A DNA stretch of 64,000 bases, taken from positions 1 to 64,000 of the forward strand of contig NZ_RBZO01000020.1 in the NCBI RefSeq assembly GCF_003628445.1, in the 5' to 3' direction. A program made the position numbers and the translations under genes. Below are positions 8,937 to 17,594 of the stretch, piece by piece (positions within the stretch are counted from its first letter, which is position 1; each line of letters opens with the position of its first letter). This DNA comes from Oceanobacillus bengalensis. Its GTDB lineage: Bacteria; Bacillota; Bacilli; Bacillales; Amphibacillaceae. The notes under the pieces are model-generated. The model was given only the letters and a program-made list of their open reading frames with translations, was not told where the DNA came from and did not search any database.

Positions 8937-9917
8937 TTGCCTTTAAGTAGATTTCTTTCTACCTATTATGATATCCAAGTAGAAGAAAAAATTCAGTTTG
9001 ATGAACAAGAAGGATACTTGCAAGATAATTATCTATATTTTATCACTTCCATCCCTGATAAGGAAATTGTTTACATGGAGCAAGCGACAATTGCCTATTA
9101 CCTAAAAGAAAATAATTATAATCATTTATCCCTGCCAATCCCTAATATCCATGGGAAGTGGTTTACCCCTCTAGAGGATAAGAAATATATTGTCTTAAAA
9201 GTCGAAGCATACCGAGAGGATGATGGGATCACAGATGGTCAGGCTTTAGCATCCTTTCATCAAATAGGGGCTGCCTATCAATATCAGCCGAAGGAAATTT
9301 CGAGTTATGGCAACTGGAGAAAATTATGGATTGATAAGCTAACTGCCTTTGAAATGAAAATTGAGGAAGAAGTAAAAAAGCAACCAACCGATTATTATCG
9401 TTTATTAATGGATGTGCTGCCTTATCTGATTGGAATGAGTGAAAATGCGATTCAATATGCTCGTCAAAGTGAAACAGACACGAGATTTCACGAAGCAGAT
9501 CAAGGAACTTTTTGCTTTCATCGTTATCATAATCAGCTAAAGCAACCAATCCTATGGTTCGACCAACTTGTTTATGATCATCCAGCGAGGGATATTGCGG
9601 AATATATCCGAACATTGCTATTAAATAATGAGGACGACGAGGAAATCGTTGCATTTGTAAGGGACTATCAATCGATTCATCCGTTATCTGTGTTCAGCTG
9701 GCGTTTGGTATATAGCCGATTAATTTTTCCAAGCGCATTATTTGATTTTATTAGCCGTGGCTTTATGGAGGCCCCCGTTGATTACAACCTCCTACATCAG
9801 GAATTGATCGGATTACTTGAAAAACAAACACAATATGAAAGAAGATTAAGCAACTTTTATGAAAATTTAAGCATTGATACTGAAACTTTAAACATTCCTG
9901 TGGTAAACTGGCTATAG
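8937..9917 (+). CDS. yutH: YutH: CotS-family spore coat-associated protein
   Basis: A 326-residue protein of the YutH/CotS family, which has an aminoglycoside-phosphotransferase-like fold. Recognisable features are WFDQLVYDHPARDIAEYIRTLL, the remnant of the metal-binding segment, and LASFHQIG. Family members associate with the spore coat; catalytic activity is doubtful. The start is taken as TTG 8937 (AAAGGAG 8 bases upstream). The frame is also open from GTG 8910, which lacks a site. It diverges from yutG and runs 31 bp ahead of the dehydrogenase gene, probably co-transcribed. Confidence 0.75.
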   Translation: MPLSRFLSTYYDIQVEEKIQFDEQEGYLQDNYLYFITSIPDKEIVYMEQATIAYYLKENNYNHLSLPIPNIHGKWFTPLEDKKYIVLKVEAYREDDGITDGQALASFHQIGAAYQYQPKEISSYGNWRKLWIDKLTAFEMKIEEEVKKQPTDYYRLLMDVLPYLIGMSENAIQYARQSETDTRFHEADQGTFCFHRYHNQLKQPILWFDQLVYDHPARDIAEYIRTLLLNNEDDEEIVAFVRDYQSIHPLSVFSWRLVYSRLIFPSALFDFISRGFMEAPVDYNLLHQELIGLLEKQTQYERRLSNFYENLSIDTETLNIPVVNWL

Positions 9918-9948
9918 ATAAGTCATACATACAGGAGAGGTGCAACAG

Positions 9949-10917
9949 TTGAAGAAACCAATAATTTATATAACTAGAAAAGTTCCTGAAGATTTAATTA
10001 AACCGCATGAAGATAAATTTGATGTTCGTATGTGGGAGAAGGCAGAGGAACCAGTCCCAAGAGAAGTATTAATGGAAGAGACACGCCTTGCTGATGGTTT
10101 GTTATGTATGCTCAGTGAGAAAATTGATGAAGAACTATTTCTTGCAAGTCCCAATTTAAAAGTCGTGTCCAATTTAGCTGTGGGATATGACAATATTGAT
10201 GTGGAAGCAGCTCAGGAACATCAAATTGTCGTAACAAATACACCTGATGTATTAACAGAAACAACGGCTGATTTAGGTTTTGCCTTATTAATGGCAACTG
10301 CAAGACGGGTTGTGGAAGCGAATGACTACATTAAAAACAATAAATGGAAAAATTGGGCACCATATTTACTCGCAGGTGCTGACATCCATCATAAAACGAT
10401 CGGTATTGTTGGCATGGGAAGAATAGGGGAGGCTGTAGCTAGACGGGCAACAGGTTTTGGTATGTCCATTCTATATCATAATCGTACGAGAAAGCCAGAT
10501 GCTGAAAGAGAATTAGGTGCAACCTATACTTCATTCGATGAATTATTAACGGAAGCGGATTTTATCGTATCAGTCGTACCGCTAACAGATGAAACACATA
10601 AAATTTTTAATGAAGAAGCTTTTGCAAAAATGAAAGATTCAGCTATTTTTATCAATATCTCTCGTGGTGCGACGGTTGATGAAGCTGCACTTGTTCAGGC
10701 GCTTCAGACAAAACAAATACAAGCAGCTGGATTAGATGTATTTGAACAAGAACCAATTTCTGCTGAACATCCCTTGATGAAATTAGATAATGTCGTTTGC
10801 TTACCGCATATTGGCTCCGCAAGCACAGAGACGAGAACAGAAATGATTGAACTATGTTTGGATAATATCAGTCGCGTCATCAATGGAGAAGTTGCCAAGA
10901 CACCAGTGTCATCATAA
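9949..10917 (+). CDS. D-2-hydroxyacid dehydrogenase (glyoxylate/hydroxypyruvate reductase type)
   Basis: A 322-residue NAD(P)-dependent dehydrogenase. The split N-terminal catalytic domain contains SNLAVGYDNIDV. The Rossmann fold reads TIGIVGMGRIGEAVARRA, followed by NISRGATVDEAAL (active-site Arg), GLDVFEQEP (Glu) and LPHIGSAS (His). It most resembles GhrB/GyaR enzymes that reduce glyoxylate and hydroxypyruvate. Start TTG 9949 has AGGAGAGG 8 bases upstream; GTG 9940 overlaps that site and is less likely. The protein is cytosolic. Confidence 0.85.
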   Translation: MKKPIIYITRKVPEDLIKPHEDKFDVRMWEKAEEPVPREVLMEETRLADGLLCMLSEKIDEELFLASPNLKVVSNLAVGYDNIDVEAAQEHQIVVTNTPDVLTETTADLGFALLMATARRVVEANDYIKNNKWKNWAPYLLAGADIHHKTIGIVGMGRIGEAVARRATGFGMSILYHNRTRKPDAERELGATYTSFDELLTEADFIVSVVPLTDETHKIFNEEAFAKMKDSAIFINISRGATVDEAALVQALQTKQIQAAGLDVFEQEPISAEHPLMKLDNVVCLPHIGSASTETRTEMIELCLDNISRVINGEVAKTPVSS

Positions 10918-10944
10918 GGTTGCTTGTATAATGTTTGTTGCTTT

Positions 10945-11115
10945 TTATTTTCGCTGCTATCATTAGTGGACTTCTTTAATCCTCAAAAATATTTAGGGCA
11001 GCTATCATAGCGAAGTATTCTGCCGGAGCGTATGGTAGCACCCAACATGAATAAGGGGGAGCGAGAGCTACACTAATCTGATTGAAATAGATCCGAAGTC
11101 TATACAAATTATGTG
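10945..11115. repeat. Degenerate remnant (F) of the dispersed composite element
   Basis: Recognisable pieces in order are GCGAAGTATTCTGCCGGAGCG (as GCGAAG then TATTCTGCCGGAGCG), AATAAGGGGGAGCGAGAGCTA, CTGATTGAAATAGATCCGAAG and TCTATACAAATT. They match the right arm of the copy at 37.9-38.4 kb. The left arm and the paired half of the hairpin are gone. It sits downstream of the dehydrogenase gene, before a terminator. Confidence 0.6.
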
Positions 11116-11140
11116 AAATTTATATAATACAGCCTATCAT

Positions 11141-11178
11141 AAAAAAAGTCAGACACGTCGTTCGTGTCTGACTTTATG
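11141..11178. terminator. Strong bidirectional terminator
   Basis: A perfect 13-bp stem: AAAGTCAGACACG (11145-11157) and CGTGTCTGACTTT (11163-11175) around a 5-base loop, with A/T runs on both sides. It serves yutI on the minus strand and can stop plus-strand transcripts. Confidence 0.85.
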
Positions 11179-11189
11179 CATAAGTCATC

Positions 11190-11414
11190 TTAGAATACTT
11201 GTTCAATTTCTTTTACTCCTGGAACTTCGGAGATTAATGCTCTTTCGATTCCGGCTTTTAATGTAATAGTTGAACTAGGGCAATTTCCGCAAGCTCCCAT
11301 TAAACGAAGAAGAACGATACCTTCCTCATCAACATCAACTAACTCTACATCCCCGCCATCACGAAGTAAGAATGGACGTAATTTATTTAATACCTCTTGT
11401 ACTTGTTCTTGCAT
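11190..11414 (-). CDS. yutI: YutI: NifU C-terminal-domain Fe-S carrier/scaffold
   Basis: A 74-residue NifU-like (Nfu) domain protein with its Fe-S-binding CGNCPSS (CxxC) motif and the conserved [17 protein letters not shown]. It would carry or assemble a 4Fe-4S cluster shared by two monomers. The ATG at 11414 has AAAAGGAGAGAG upstream. The frame is open to 11486 but lacks another site. It diverges from yuzD. YutM, an A-type Fe-S carrier, follows yuzD, so two Fe-S delivery proteins lie within about 1 kb, as in B. subtilis. Confidence 0.88.
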   Translation of the reverse strand: MQEQVQEVLNKLRPFLLRDGGDVELVDVDEEGIVLLRLMGACGNCPSSTITLKAGIERALISEVPGVKEIEQVF

Positions 11415-11606
11415 CAATGTCTCTCTCCTTTTCCATATGTTATATTGTAAAGTGAAACTTAAAATCGGCTTGAAAACTATTCTCAATTACATTATAGCAT
11501 GTAACCTACGAAAATAGGAGTAATTGTACCTCTTTATATTTTATCTTTTCACAAAGATTTTGTAAACTATAAGTAAGAAAGAAAGCTTAAGGAGGAGGGG
11601 TTTAAG

Positions 11607-11939
11607 ATGAGAAAGAGTAAGGTTATAATTACGATTTATGGTACAGAGCAAATTTGTGCAAGCTGTGTAGGTGCCCCAGGTTCTAAAGATACGTATGAAT
11701 GGCTTCAAGCTGCAATTCGCAGGAAATATATAGATGATGAGATTTCGTATAAATATATTGATTTTAATCAGCCGCAAAGGGATGAATCGCATAAGACGTT
11801 TATAGAGCGAATTGTCGATGAAGATTTATTTTGGCCAATTGTGATGGTAAATGATGAGTTAGTAGCTGAAGGAATTCCTCGTTTAAAAACCATTTATGAA
11901 TCTTTAGATGAGCATGGAATTGAGTTGAAATCAAGCTGA
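11607..11939 (+). CDS. yuzD: YuzD: thioredoxin-like CxxC protein
   Basis: A 110-residue protein of the YuzD (DUF1462) family. It begins with a beta strand leading into EQICASCVGAPGSKDTYEWL, a CxxC (CASC) motif placed as in thioredoxin folds. The role is unproven. Its position between two Fe-S assembly genes suggests disulfide or metal chemistry there, which is inference. AAGGAGGAGGGG precedes the ATG. The next gene starts 89 bp downstream with its own site. Confidence 0.75.
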   Translation: MRKSKVIITIYGTEQICASCVGAPGSKDTYEWLQAAIRRKYIDDEISYKYIDFNQPQRDESHKTFIERIVDEDLFWPIVMVNDELVAEGIPRLKTIYESLDEHGIELKSS

Positions 11940-12028
11940 CGGAGTGCACGGAAAAATCAATGACTTGTATAAGAAATAGATAATTTGTATACTTATTAAT
12001 AGGAAGATAAATAAAGGAGGTCCGCGAT

Positions 12029-12382
12029 ATGGTTATCAACTTAACGGAACAAGCGAGTGTGCGTATTAAAGAAATGATGAAGGACGAAGAAGCAAATGTT
12101 AGCCTTCGTTTTGGAGTAAGAGGTGGCGGATGCAGCGGATTATCTTATTCGATAGGATTTGACTATGAAATAAATGCGTTAGACATACAGGAAGATGTGA
12201 ACGGAATTCCTGTCGTTGTTAACAGCCAAGATATACCGATTATAGAAGGTACAACCATCGATTATAAAGAAAATATGATGGGTGGCGGATTTAGCATTGA
12301 TAATCCGAAAGCAGTTTATTCCTGTGGTTGTGGTTCATCATTTAGAACGGCAGAAGTAGTTGGAACACCTGGGGATTGCTAA
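12029..12382 (+). CDS. yutM: YutM: HesB/IscA-type (A-type) Fe-S carrier
   Basis: A 117-residue A-type carrier with the family cysteines: RGGGCSGLSY and the C-terminal SCGCGSSF. One unusual extra Cys is the final residue (GTPGDC). It would receive and deliver Fe-S clusters to apoproteins. AAAGGAGG precedes the ATG. A wobble-rich terminator follows. Placement next to yutI and yuzD is as in B. subtilis. Confidence 0.85.
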   Translation: MVINLTEQASVRIKEMMKDEEANVSLRFGVRGGGCSGLSYSIGFDYEINALDIQEDVNGIPVVVNSQDIPIIEGTTIDYKENMMGGGFSIDNPKAVYSCGCGSSFRTAEVVGTPGDC

Positions 12383-12384
12383 TA

Positions 12385-12426
12385 TGAAAGCTGGGATGTC
12401 TGAAGATAGGCATTCTGGCTTTTTTC
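12385..12426 (+). terminator. Terminator after yutM
   Basis: A 14-bp stem with G-U pairs: AAAGCTGGGATGTC (12387-12400) and GGCATTCTGGCTTT (12409-12422), followed by T's. Confidence 0.75.
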
Positions 12427-12453
12427 AGTTGGTTAAAAGGTAGGAGGGAAAGT

Positions 12454-13155
12454 ATGAGTGAATCATGTAACCATGGTGTAAGCATGAATCAATTATGCGT
12501 ATCGAAAGTACCATTTTTCAATCATTTAGCTATGGATGAAATGTTAAAGATAACGGAAATGAGTAGACATGTAAATTTTAAAAAAGGGGAGACGATTTTT
12601 AGGGAAGGCGATCCCCTTGAGTATTTGTACATCGTCCATCAAGGGCGAGTGAAAATATACCAACTGTTTGAATCAGGGAAAGAGCAATTATTAAGGATAT
12701 TAGATCCAGGTGAGTTCATGGGTGAACTTGCTTTATTTACGGAAAAGACATTAGATAGTTATGCGGAAGCAATGGAAAAAACACAAATATGTGCGATCCA
12801 TCGTGATGATATGCAGCAGTTAATGCAAAAACATCCGACAATTGCGGTCAAAATCTTAGAGCAGTTTAGTAATCGCTTGGATGAAACGGAAAAATTAGTT
12901 GGGAATCTTAGCTCAAAAGATGTGGAAACAAGAACAGCAAGCTATTTGCTCGAGTTGGTAAAAGTAACAGAATCACTTGAAATTGTCCTACCGATGAGTA
13001 AAAAGGATTTAGCATCTTATCTAGGAACAACTTCGGAAACGATTAGTAGAAGGTTGTCAAGTTTTCAAACAAATGGTTGGATTGAACAAAATGGACAGCG
13101 AAATATACGAATATTGGATAAATCTGCACTAGAAGAAGTTGCGACCGGAATGTAA
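12454..13155 (+). CDS. Crp/Fnr-family transcription regulator with N-terminal Cys motif
   Basis: A 233-residue regulator. The cyclic-nucleotide-binding-like fold covers about residues 20-140 and the C-terminal helix-turn-helix reads MSKKDLASYLGTTSETISRRL. The recognition helix carries the E-S-x-x-R pattern of FNR (TTGAT-type sites). The N-terminus has SCNHGVSMNQLCVSKVPFF, with Cys at 5 and 15 plus one His, and a further Cys lies in TQICAIH, so an Fe-S or metal-binding redox sensor is possible. B. subtilis Fnr instead uses C-terminal cysteines. TAGGAGGG precedes the ATG. The 20-bp tandem array begins 5 bp after its stop codon. Confidence 0.82.
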   Translation: MSESCNHGVSMNQLCVSKVPFFNHLAMDEMLKITEMSRHVNFKKGETIFREGDPLEYLYIVHQGRVKIYQLFESGKEQLLRILDPGEFMGELALFTEKTLDSYAEAMEKTQICAIHRDDMQQLMQKHPTIAVKILEQFSNRLDETEKLVGNLSSKDVETRTASYLLELVKVTESLEIVLPMSKKDLASYLGTTSETISRRLSSFQTNGWIEQNGQRNIRILDKSALEEVATGM

Positions 13156-13160
13156 GAAGG

Positions 13161-13448
13161 GAGCATATATCCCGAGAAAAGAGCGTATATCCCGAGAAGA
13201 GAGCATATATCCCGAGAAGAGAGCCATATATCCCGAGAAGGGAGCAAATATCCCGAGAAGGGAGCATATATCCCGAGAAGGGAGCATATATCCCGAGAAG
13301 AGAGCATATATCCCGAGAAGGGAGCATATATCCCGAGAAAAGAGCGTATATCCCGAGAAAAGAGCGTATATCCCGAGAAGAGAGCATATATCGCGAGAAG
13401 AGAGCGTATATCCTGAGAAGGGAGCATATATCCCGAGAAGGGAGCATC
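13161..13448. repeat. Tandem array 1: about 14 copies of a 20-bp unit
   Basis: The unit is GAGCATATATCCCGAGAAGR. Units begin at 13161, 13181, 13201, 13221 (21 bp), 13242 and then every 20 bp to 13422, with a decayed copy at 13442. Nearly all carry CG at the variable dinucleotide after ATCC. There are no spacers, so it is not CRISPR. It lies between the convergent Crp/Fnr and yumC genes. Frames through it stay open by repetition only. Confidence 0.95.
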
Positions 13449-13476
13449 AATATCTGTAGACCAAGCAATGCATATA

Positions 13477-13515
13477 ATAAAAGAGCTATCATACCTACAT
13501 GATAGCTCTTAGTAA
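13477..13515. terminator. Bidirectional terminator between array 1 and yumC
   Basis: AAGAGCTATCAT (13481-13492) pairs perfectly with ATGATAGCTCTT (13499-13510), a 12-bp stem flanked by A/T runs. It ends yumC on the minus strand. Confidence 0.8.
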
Positions 13516-14508
13516 TTATCTTAAATTTAAATCGGAAGAATGTTTTGGTTGTACGCGTGCTTTCGGGTCGATGTAACGTTTGGCGTTATTGATTGCTGTT
13601 GGTCCTTCTCCAAAGCCAGTAACAATTAAATTCACTTTGCCGTCATATGTACAAATATCACCTGCAGCATAAATTCCTGCTATATTTGTCTCCATTTTTG
13701 AGTTAACTACGATACTGTTTTTCTCAATTTCTAAGCCCCAATCTTTAATTGGCCCTAATTTTGAAATAAAGCCATAGTTACAAATGATAGAGTCGGGTTC
13801 GAGTTCCATTATTTGCTCACCTTTGACTTCTTGTAGGATAAGGCGATCTATCTTATCTGACGTTACGATGTCAGACGCAGCAAACGGTGTAACAATCTCA
13901 ACAGATGATGCGTGAAGTTTTTCCACGCTATGCTCATGGGCTCTAAATTCGTTGCGCCGATGTACGAGAGTTACCTTCGATGCAATCGGCTCTAACATTA
14001 ATGCCCAGTCTACAGCAGAATCTCCTCCACCAAGTAGGACAACATGTTGATTTTTAAATTGATTCATGTCATTTACATAGTAATGAAGATTAACACCTTC
14101 GAATTGCTCGCTCTCACCGATATTTAAACGACGGGGTTGAAATGCACCATTACCAGCTGTAATAATCATGGTCCTTGTGAAATGTTCTTCTCCTGTATTC
14201 GTTGTTAGTTTTAGTGTATTGTCTTCAAGGCGCTCTACTTTTTCAATGGATTGTTCAAGTATGATTGTCGGATCAAAAATGCTTGCTTGCTTTTCAAGGT
14301 TATCAATCAAGTCCTTTGCGCGGATTTTCGGGAAACCTGCGACGTCAAAGATATCTTTTTCTGGATATAGTGCGGATAGTTGTCCACCTATTTGAGGAAG
14401 ACTTTCAATTATTTTAACACTTGCTTGTCGCATGCCACCGTAGAAAGCAGTAAATAATCCTACAGGTCCTGCCCCGAGAATGGTAACATCATATATTTTT
14501 TCTTCCAT
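13516..14508 (-). CDS. yumC: YumC: ferredoxin/flavodoxin-NADP+ reductase, thioredoxin reductase-like
   Basis: A 330-residue flavoprotein. The FAD site is [14 protein letters not shown] (GxGxxG at 12-17), the NADPH site is [15 protein letters not shown], and the C-terminal FAD contact is [14 protein letters not shown]. It lacks the redox-active CxxC of thioredoxin reductase, which defines the ferredoxin-NADP reductase 2 group. The enzyme passes electrons between NADPH and ferredoxin or flavodoxin. In B. subtilis yumC adjoins yuiA-yuiB-yuiC; here yuiB and yuiC follow divergently and the small yuiA is not found in the 200-bp gap. Confidence 0.9.
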   Translation of the reverse strand: MEEKIYDVTILGAGPVGLFTAFYGGMRQASVKIIESLPQIGGQLSALYPEKDIFDVAGFPKIRAKDLIDNLEKQASIFDPTIILEQSIEKVERLEDNTLKLTTNTGEEHFTRTMIITAGNGAFQPRRLNIGESEQFEGVNLHYYVNDMNQFKNQHVVLLGGGDSAVDWALMLEPIASKVTLVHRRNEFRAHEHSVEKLHASSVEIVTPFAASDIVTSDKIDRLILQEVKGEQIMELEPDSIICNYGFISKLGPIKDWGLEIEKNSIVVNSKMETNIAGIYAAGDICTYDGKVNLIVTGFGEGPTAINNAKRYIDPKARVQPKHSSDLNLR

Positions 14509-14709
14509 TAGTTAATATCCTCATTTCTATCAATTATTTATGCTAACATCATAGTATCACAAACCTGACCTTTCTGTGTAACATAAAAAACTTTACAGAG
14601 AATGTAATAATTGTTGATGTAAAGGTGAGACACTAACCTTTGCTTTTCTTTTGAAATCATTTACAATGTTAAGGGTATATTACATAGAAGCTGAAGGGAG
14701 TCGGGGCCA

Positions 14710-15021
14710 ATGATACAATTGACGGTTTCCATTATATTATATTTTGTTATCTTTTTTGGTGTTGCATTTATTGTAAATATGTTGATTAAAAAGACATGGT
14801 TAATGTCAGTTCTTTATCCATTTATAATCGTTCTCATTATCGATAAACAATCAATATGGGAATATTTTACGAACCCTGGGAAAGCCTTCTCATCCTTAGG
14901 TGAAATAATAACGAACTTAACTGGATATGATATTGCAATTTTCCTTGCTGGCTTCATTGGTACAATTGCCTCAGGATTTGTTATGAAGCTGCTTCGTAAG
15001 AGTGGTTATAGCATGTTTTAA
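14710..15021 (+). CDS. yuiB: YuiB: small membrane protein
   Basis: A 103-residue integral membrane protein with about three hydrophobic segments (residues 5-25, 32-46, 76-95). It matches the YuiB family in length and in syntenic position next to yumC and yuiC. Function is unknown. GAAGGGAG precedes the ATG. A terminator lies about 110 bp downstream, so it is probably a monocistronic unit. Confidence 0.7.
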   Translation: MIQLTVSIILYFVIFFGVAFIVNMLIKKTWLMSVLYPFIIVLIIDKQSIWEYFTNPGKAFSSLGEIITNLTGYDIAIFLAGFIGTIASGFVMKLLRKSGYSMF

Positions 15022-15129
15022 AGAATACTCCTGTAATTTTATGTGGACCTTTCTGAGGTATTGACTTTCAGGGGATACTGAATAACCCTCTGTTGAGTTG
15101 ACACATCGATGTGTAAATAACACCAAACC

Positions 15130-15168
15130 CCGTAATCCCAATGGCCTTGCCTTTGGGATTACTTTTAT
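15130..15168 (+). terminator. Terminator after yuiB
   Basis: GTAATCCCAA (15132-15141) pairs with TTGGGATTAC (15153-15162), a 10-bp stem followed by TTTTA. A perfect 14-bp palindrome (ACACATCGATGTGT, 15101-15114) lies just before it, of unknown meaning. Confidence 0.75.
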
Positions 15169-15403
15169 TCTTACTTCGCGTATTTCAAATTAGCTGAAAA
15201 GTTAATAGCATCGGTGTGGAACTTTAAATAATAGTTTTTCCTATCTTTAAGAATGATAAGTTATAATTTTTCTATTTATCAAAATACTCTAGCGGGAAAT
15301 GTATAATTTTTTTTCAAATGGTAATCCTTAACTGGTAGAAAGAGTAAACCTTTAAATGTTGATATGTTATTTTTAAAGGATCACTACCAGAAAGGTGTTA
15401 TGC
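15169..15403. other. Upstream region of yuiC, no further gene
   Basis: A+T-rich sequence expected to hold the yuiC promoter. GTATAATTTTTT near 15300 could be a -10, but no matching -35 is clear. Confidence 0.4.
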
Positions 15404-16093
15404 GTGAAAAACAAAAAAATAATCCGGCGAACAGTGATGTCACTGTTATTTATTGTGGCATTATATGTAACTCTATCTTCTATCTCAAATGTAACAATAG
15501 CAGATATGAAGGTTTGGGGACAGGGAATACATCAGGAAACACTTGAACAAATGGAACAAACAACTGAGTACAGACAAACAATGATGAAAGATAAGGACTT
15601 AAACACAGTAAAACCAACAAAAAGGTTAATTTCGAGTGATGAGATTGATGGTCCGGAAAGTTTAGAAGATGCACTTAATCTAGAACAATATCCTTCCAAC
15701 ACGGTAACAGCAACTGGATATACGGCAGGCGTGGAATCAACTGGGAAATCAAGCTCTGATCCAGCTTACGGGATTACGTACTCAGGTGTAAAAGTTACAC
15801 GAGACTTATATTCTACAATTGCTGCGGATTTAGATGTATATCCAATTGGCACAATCCTATTTATTCCAGATTATGGGTATGGTGTTGTAGCGGATAAAGG
15901 TAGTGCCATTCAAGGTAACAAGATTGATTTATATTATCATACTGTGGAAGATGTTTATCAACATTGGGGAAAGAAAGAAGTTGAAGTATATGTTGTCGAA
16001 TATGGTGACGGAACTTTAACAGAAGAAGAACTCGTTGTACTAAATGAAACGGAAGCATTACAGGTATTTAGACAGCAAATTAATGGACAGTAA
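15404..16093 (+). CDS. yuiC: YuiC: membrane-anchored 3D-domain (MltA-like) protein
   Basis: A 229-residue protein with an N-terminal membrane anchor ([12 protein letters not shown]), a linker, and a 3D domain at about residues 100-205. The domain shows [19 protein letters not shown] and [17 protein letters not shown]; the conserved aspartates of this last segment give the fold its name. Related Sps/YuiC proteins are muralytic, cleaving peptidoglycan glycan strands, and this would act outside the membrane. Start GTG 15404 has AGAAAGGTG about 6 bases upstream, better than GTG 15395. Confidence 0.8.
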   Translation: MKNKKIIRRTVMSLLFIVALYVTLSSISNVTIADMKVWGQGIHQETLEQMEQTTEYRQTMMKDKDLNTVKPTKRLISSDEIDGPESLEDALNLEQYPSNTVTATGYTAGVESTGKSSSDPAYGITYSGVKVTRDLYSTIAADLDVYPIGTILFIPDYGYGVVADKGSAIQGNKIDLYYHTVEDVYQHWGKKEVEVYVVEYGDGTLTEEELVVLNETEALQVFRQQINGQ

Positions 16094-16188
16094 AATTAGA
16101 AAAAGTGTAGTCTACTCGTTTAATCTGCATACGGACTGGACGAACAACACGGTCGGCTAGCGTTAAACACACATAATCTTATACGTTC

Positions 16189-16229
16189 AAAAGGAGACTT
16201 CCGAATTTAAGTAGGAAGTCTCCTTTTTT
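16189..16229. terminator. Bidirectional terminator between yuiC and yuiD
   Basis: AAGGAGACTTCC (about 16191-16202) pairs with GGAAGTCTCCTT (16213-16224), with A and T runs on the flanks. Confidence 0.8.
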
Positions 16230-16701
16230 AAAATAGCGGATAGAGCATGAAAGCAACGATAATTCCAGTAATTGCACCGAAAAATACTTCGCTTGGCTCG
16301 TGACCTAATAATTCTTTGAGTTCTTTTCTTTTTTGATAATCCTCTTTACCTTTCCAATCCTTCGCTGTTTCAATAAAAATCTGAAAGTCTTCAATTAATC
16401 GGTTTAGTGCAACAGCATGTCTACCTGCGTGTCTTCGTACACCTGAAGCATCGTACATGGTGATGACACTAAATATCGCTGCAATACCAAACATGGAAGA
16501 TGACACACCTTCAACAATACCCACGCCTGTTGTTAATGCAGTAACTGCGGCAGAGTGACTACTCGGCATTCCGCCAGTACTAAATGCTAAATTTGGTTCG
16601 AACTCTCTAGTTGCGATTAATTTTATGGGAACCTTTATTACTTGTGCAAAAATGATTGCGGATAATGCTGCCCATATTGGGAAATTTGTAAATAACTCCA
16701 T
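16228..16701 (-). CDS. yuiD: YuiD: DUF212 membrane protein, PAP2-related
   Basis: A 157-residue membrane protein of the DUF212 family. Markers are PNLAFSTGGMPSSHSAAVTALTTG and YDASGVRRHAGRHAVALNRL, followed by LGHEPSEVFFGAITGIIVAF. The SSHS segment and the distant R/H residues recall acid phosphatase/haloperoxidase (PAP2) active sites, hence a possible lipid phosphatase, unproven. It converges with yuiC. GGAAGGTGG precedes the ATG. Confidence 0.8.
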   Translation of the reverse strand: MELFTNFPIWAALSAIIFAQVIKVPIKLIATREFEPNLAFSTGGMPSSHSAAVTALTTGVGIVEGVSSSMFGIAAIFSVITMYDASGVRRHAGRHAVALNRLIEDFQIFIETAKDWKGKEDYQKRKELKELLGHEPSEVFFGAITGIIVAFMLYPLF

Positions 16702-16832
16702 GCTAAGGTTGCCACCTTCCTACTCCTAAGTTACAGAATCGATTAGAATGATTTGTCGCTATTTTACCATACAGATCTTTCAAGGTAAACGACAGGGCTA
16801 TTTCAAATTAAATTTCTCCAGTTTTAGTTCGA

Positions 16833-17423
16833 TTAGGCAGCGCGTTGCCATCTTAAAGGTATCCTTTTTAATACAGTTACCATGAATAGGGCGGCAGCAA
16901 TTGTAAACCCAAAATCCTTAATAAAGAAGGGTATCATTCCAGTTGCAGCAAGCCCGTAGCTAATTTCTAATTGTAGCCATGTGTTCATAGCAATATACAT
17001 ATAGGTAATGCCAACAGCGTAATTAATCATCAAACCAAAGAATCCAGCAATAGAATAGATTATTGTATTTGCTTTTTTACTTGATTCTGCCAACCATCCA
17101 GTAACGAACGCGGTAAATACAAAAGAAATAATAAATCCGCCTGTTGGGTCAACGAATGCGAAAGGTCCACCCTGAAAACCTGCGAATACTGGAACACCAC
17201 AGACACCAATGAAGACATATCCAATCATTGCGAAAGCGCCTAATTTTTTACCAAGCATTAATCCTGCTAAAATTGCAAAGAATGTTTGTAACGATAAAGG
17301 TACACTTGTCCCACCAATAGGTATCGCTAAAAAAGGAAACCAAACGGTAATGTTTGCACCAATAGCCATTAAACAAATAAATACTGCCCCATATGTAAGA
17401 TCAATCGGACGTAATCCCCTCAT
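16833..17423 (-). CDS. bioY: BioY: biotin-specific S component of an ECF transporter
   Basis: A 196-residue membrane protein with six predicted helices and BioY hallmarks: PIGGTSVPLSLQTFFAILAGLMLGKKLG near the start and GFQGGPFAFVDPTGGF in the middle. It binds biotin and works with the shared EcfA1A2T module, which is not encoded in this window. ATG 17423 is preferred over GTG 17426 on spacing from GAGGGGGA. A consensus promoter and BirA operator lie directly upstream, so repression by biotin-loaded BirA is expected. Confidence 0.88.
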   Translation of the reverse strand: MRGLRPIDLTYGAVFICLMAIGANITVWFPFLAIPIGGTSVPLSLQTFFAILAGLMLGKKLGAFAMIGYVFIGVCGVPVFAGFQGGPFAFVDPTGGFIISFVFTAFVTGWLAESSKKANTIIYSIAGFFGLMINYAVGITYMYIAMNTWLQLEISYGLAATGMIPFFIKDFGFTIAAALFMVTVLKRIPLRWQRAA

Positions 17424-17447
17424 CACAAATCCCCCTCTTTTTTTCTA

Positions 17448-17501
17448 ATATTAAGCGGAGTCATTTACATTGTCAACCTTTATTTTTTTTAGGTTTACAA
17501 T
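17448..17501 (-). promoter_or_regulatory. bioY promoter with BirA operator
   Basis: On the minus strand the promoter reads TTGACA, a 17-bp spacer, then TAATAT (the -10 covers plus coordinates 17448-17453). Overlapping the -35 is an inverted repeat, in plus orientation TTGTCAACC (17470-17478), 13 bp, then GGTTTACAA (17492-17500). This matches the known BirA operator half-sites of Bacillus biotin genes, whose spacer is usually 14-15. The site position indicates simple repression. Confidence 0.8.
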
Positions 17502-17594
17502 AGGGCAAAAAAGAGGAGGGGTAAAAAGTAATCTGCTTAGAAAGAACCGAACAATGCTTTAAATCTTCCATTACAATTCAAATTACTTCGGATT

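Noticed and set aside
13161-13448. CRISPR array
   Set aside because: The repeats are head-to-tail 20-bp units with no unique spacers, and there are no cas genes. The same applies to the arrays at 29.6 and 47.4 kb.
14509-14709. The small zinc-finger gene yuiA expected beside yumC
   Set aside because: No Cys-rich short frame with a ribosome site is found in this gap on either strand.
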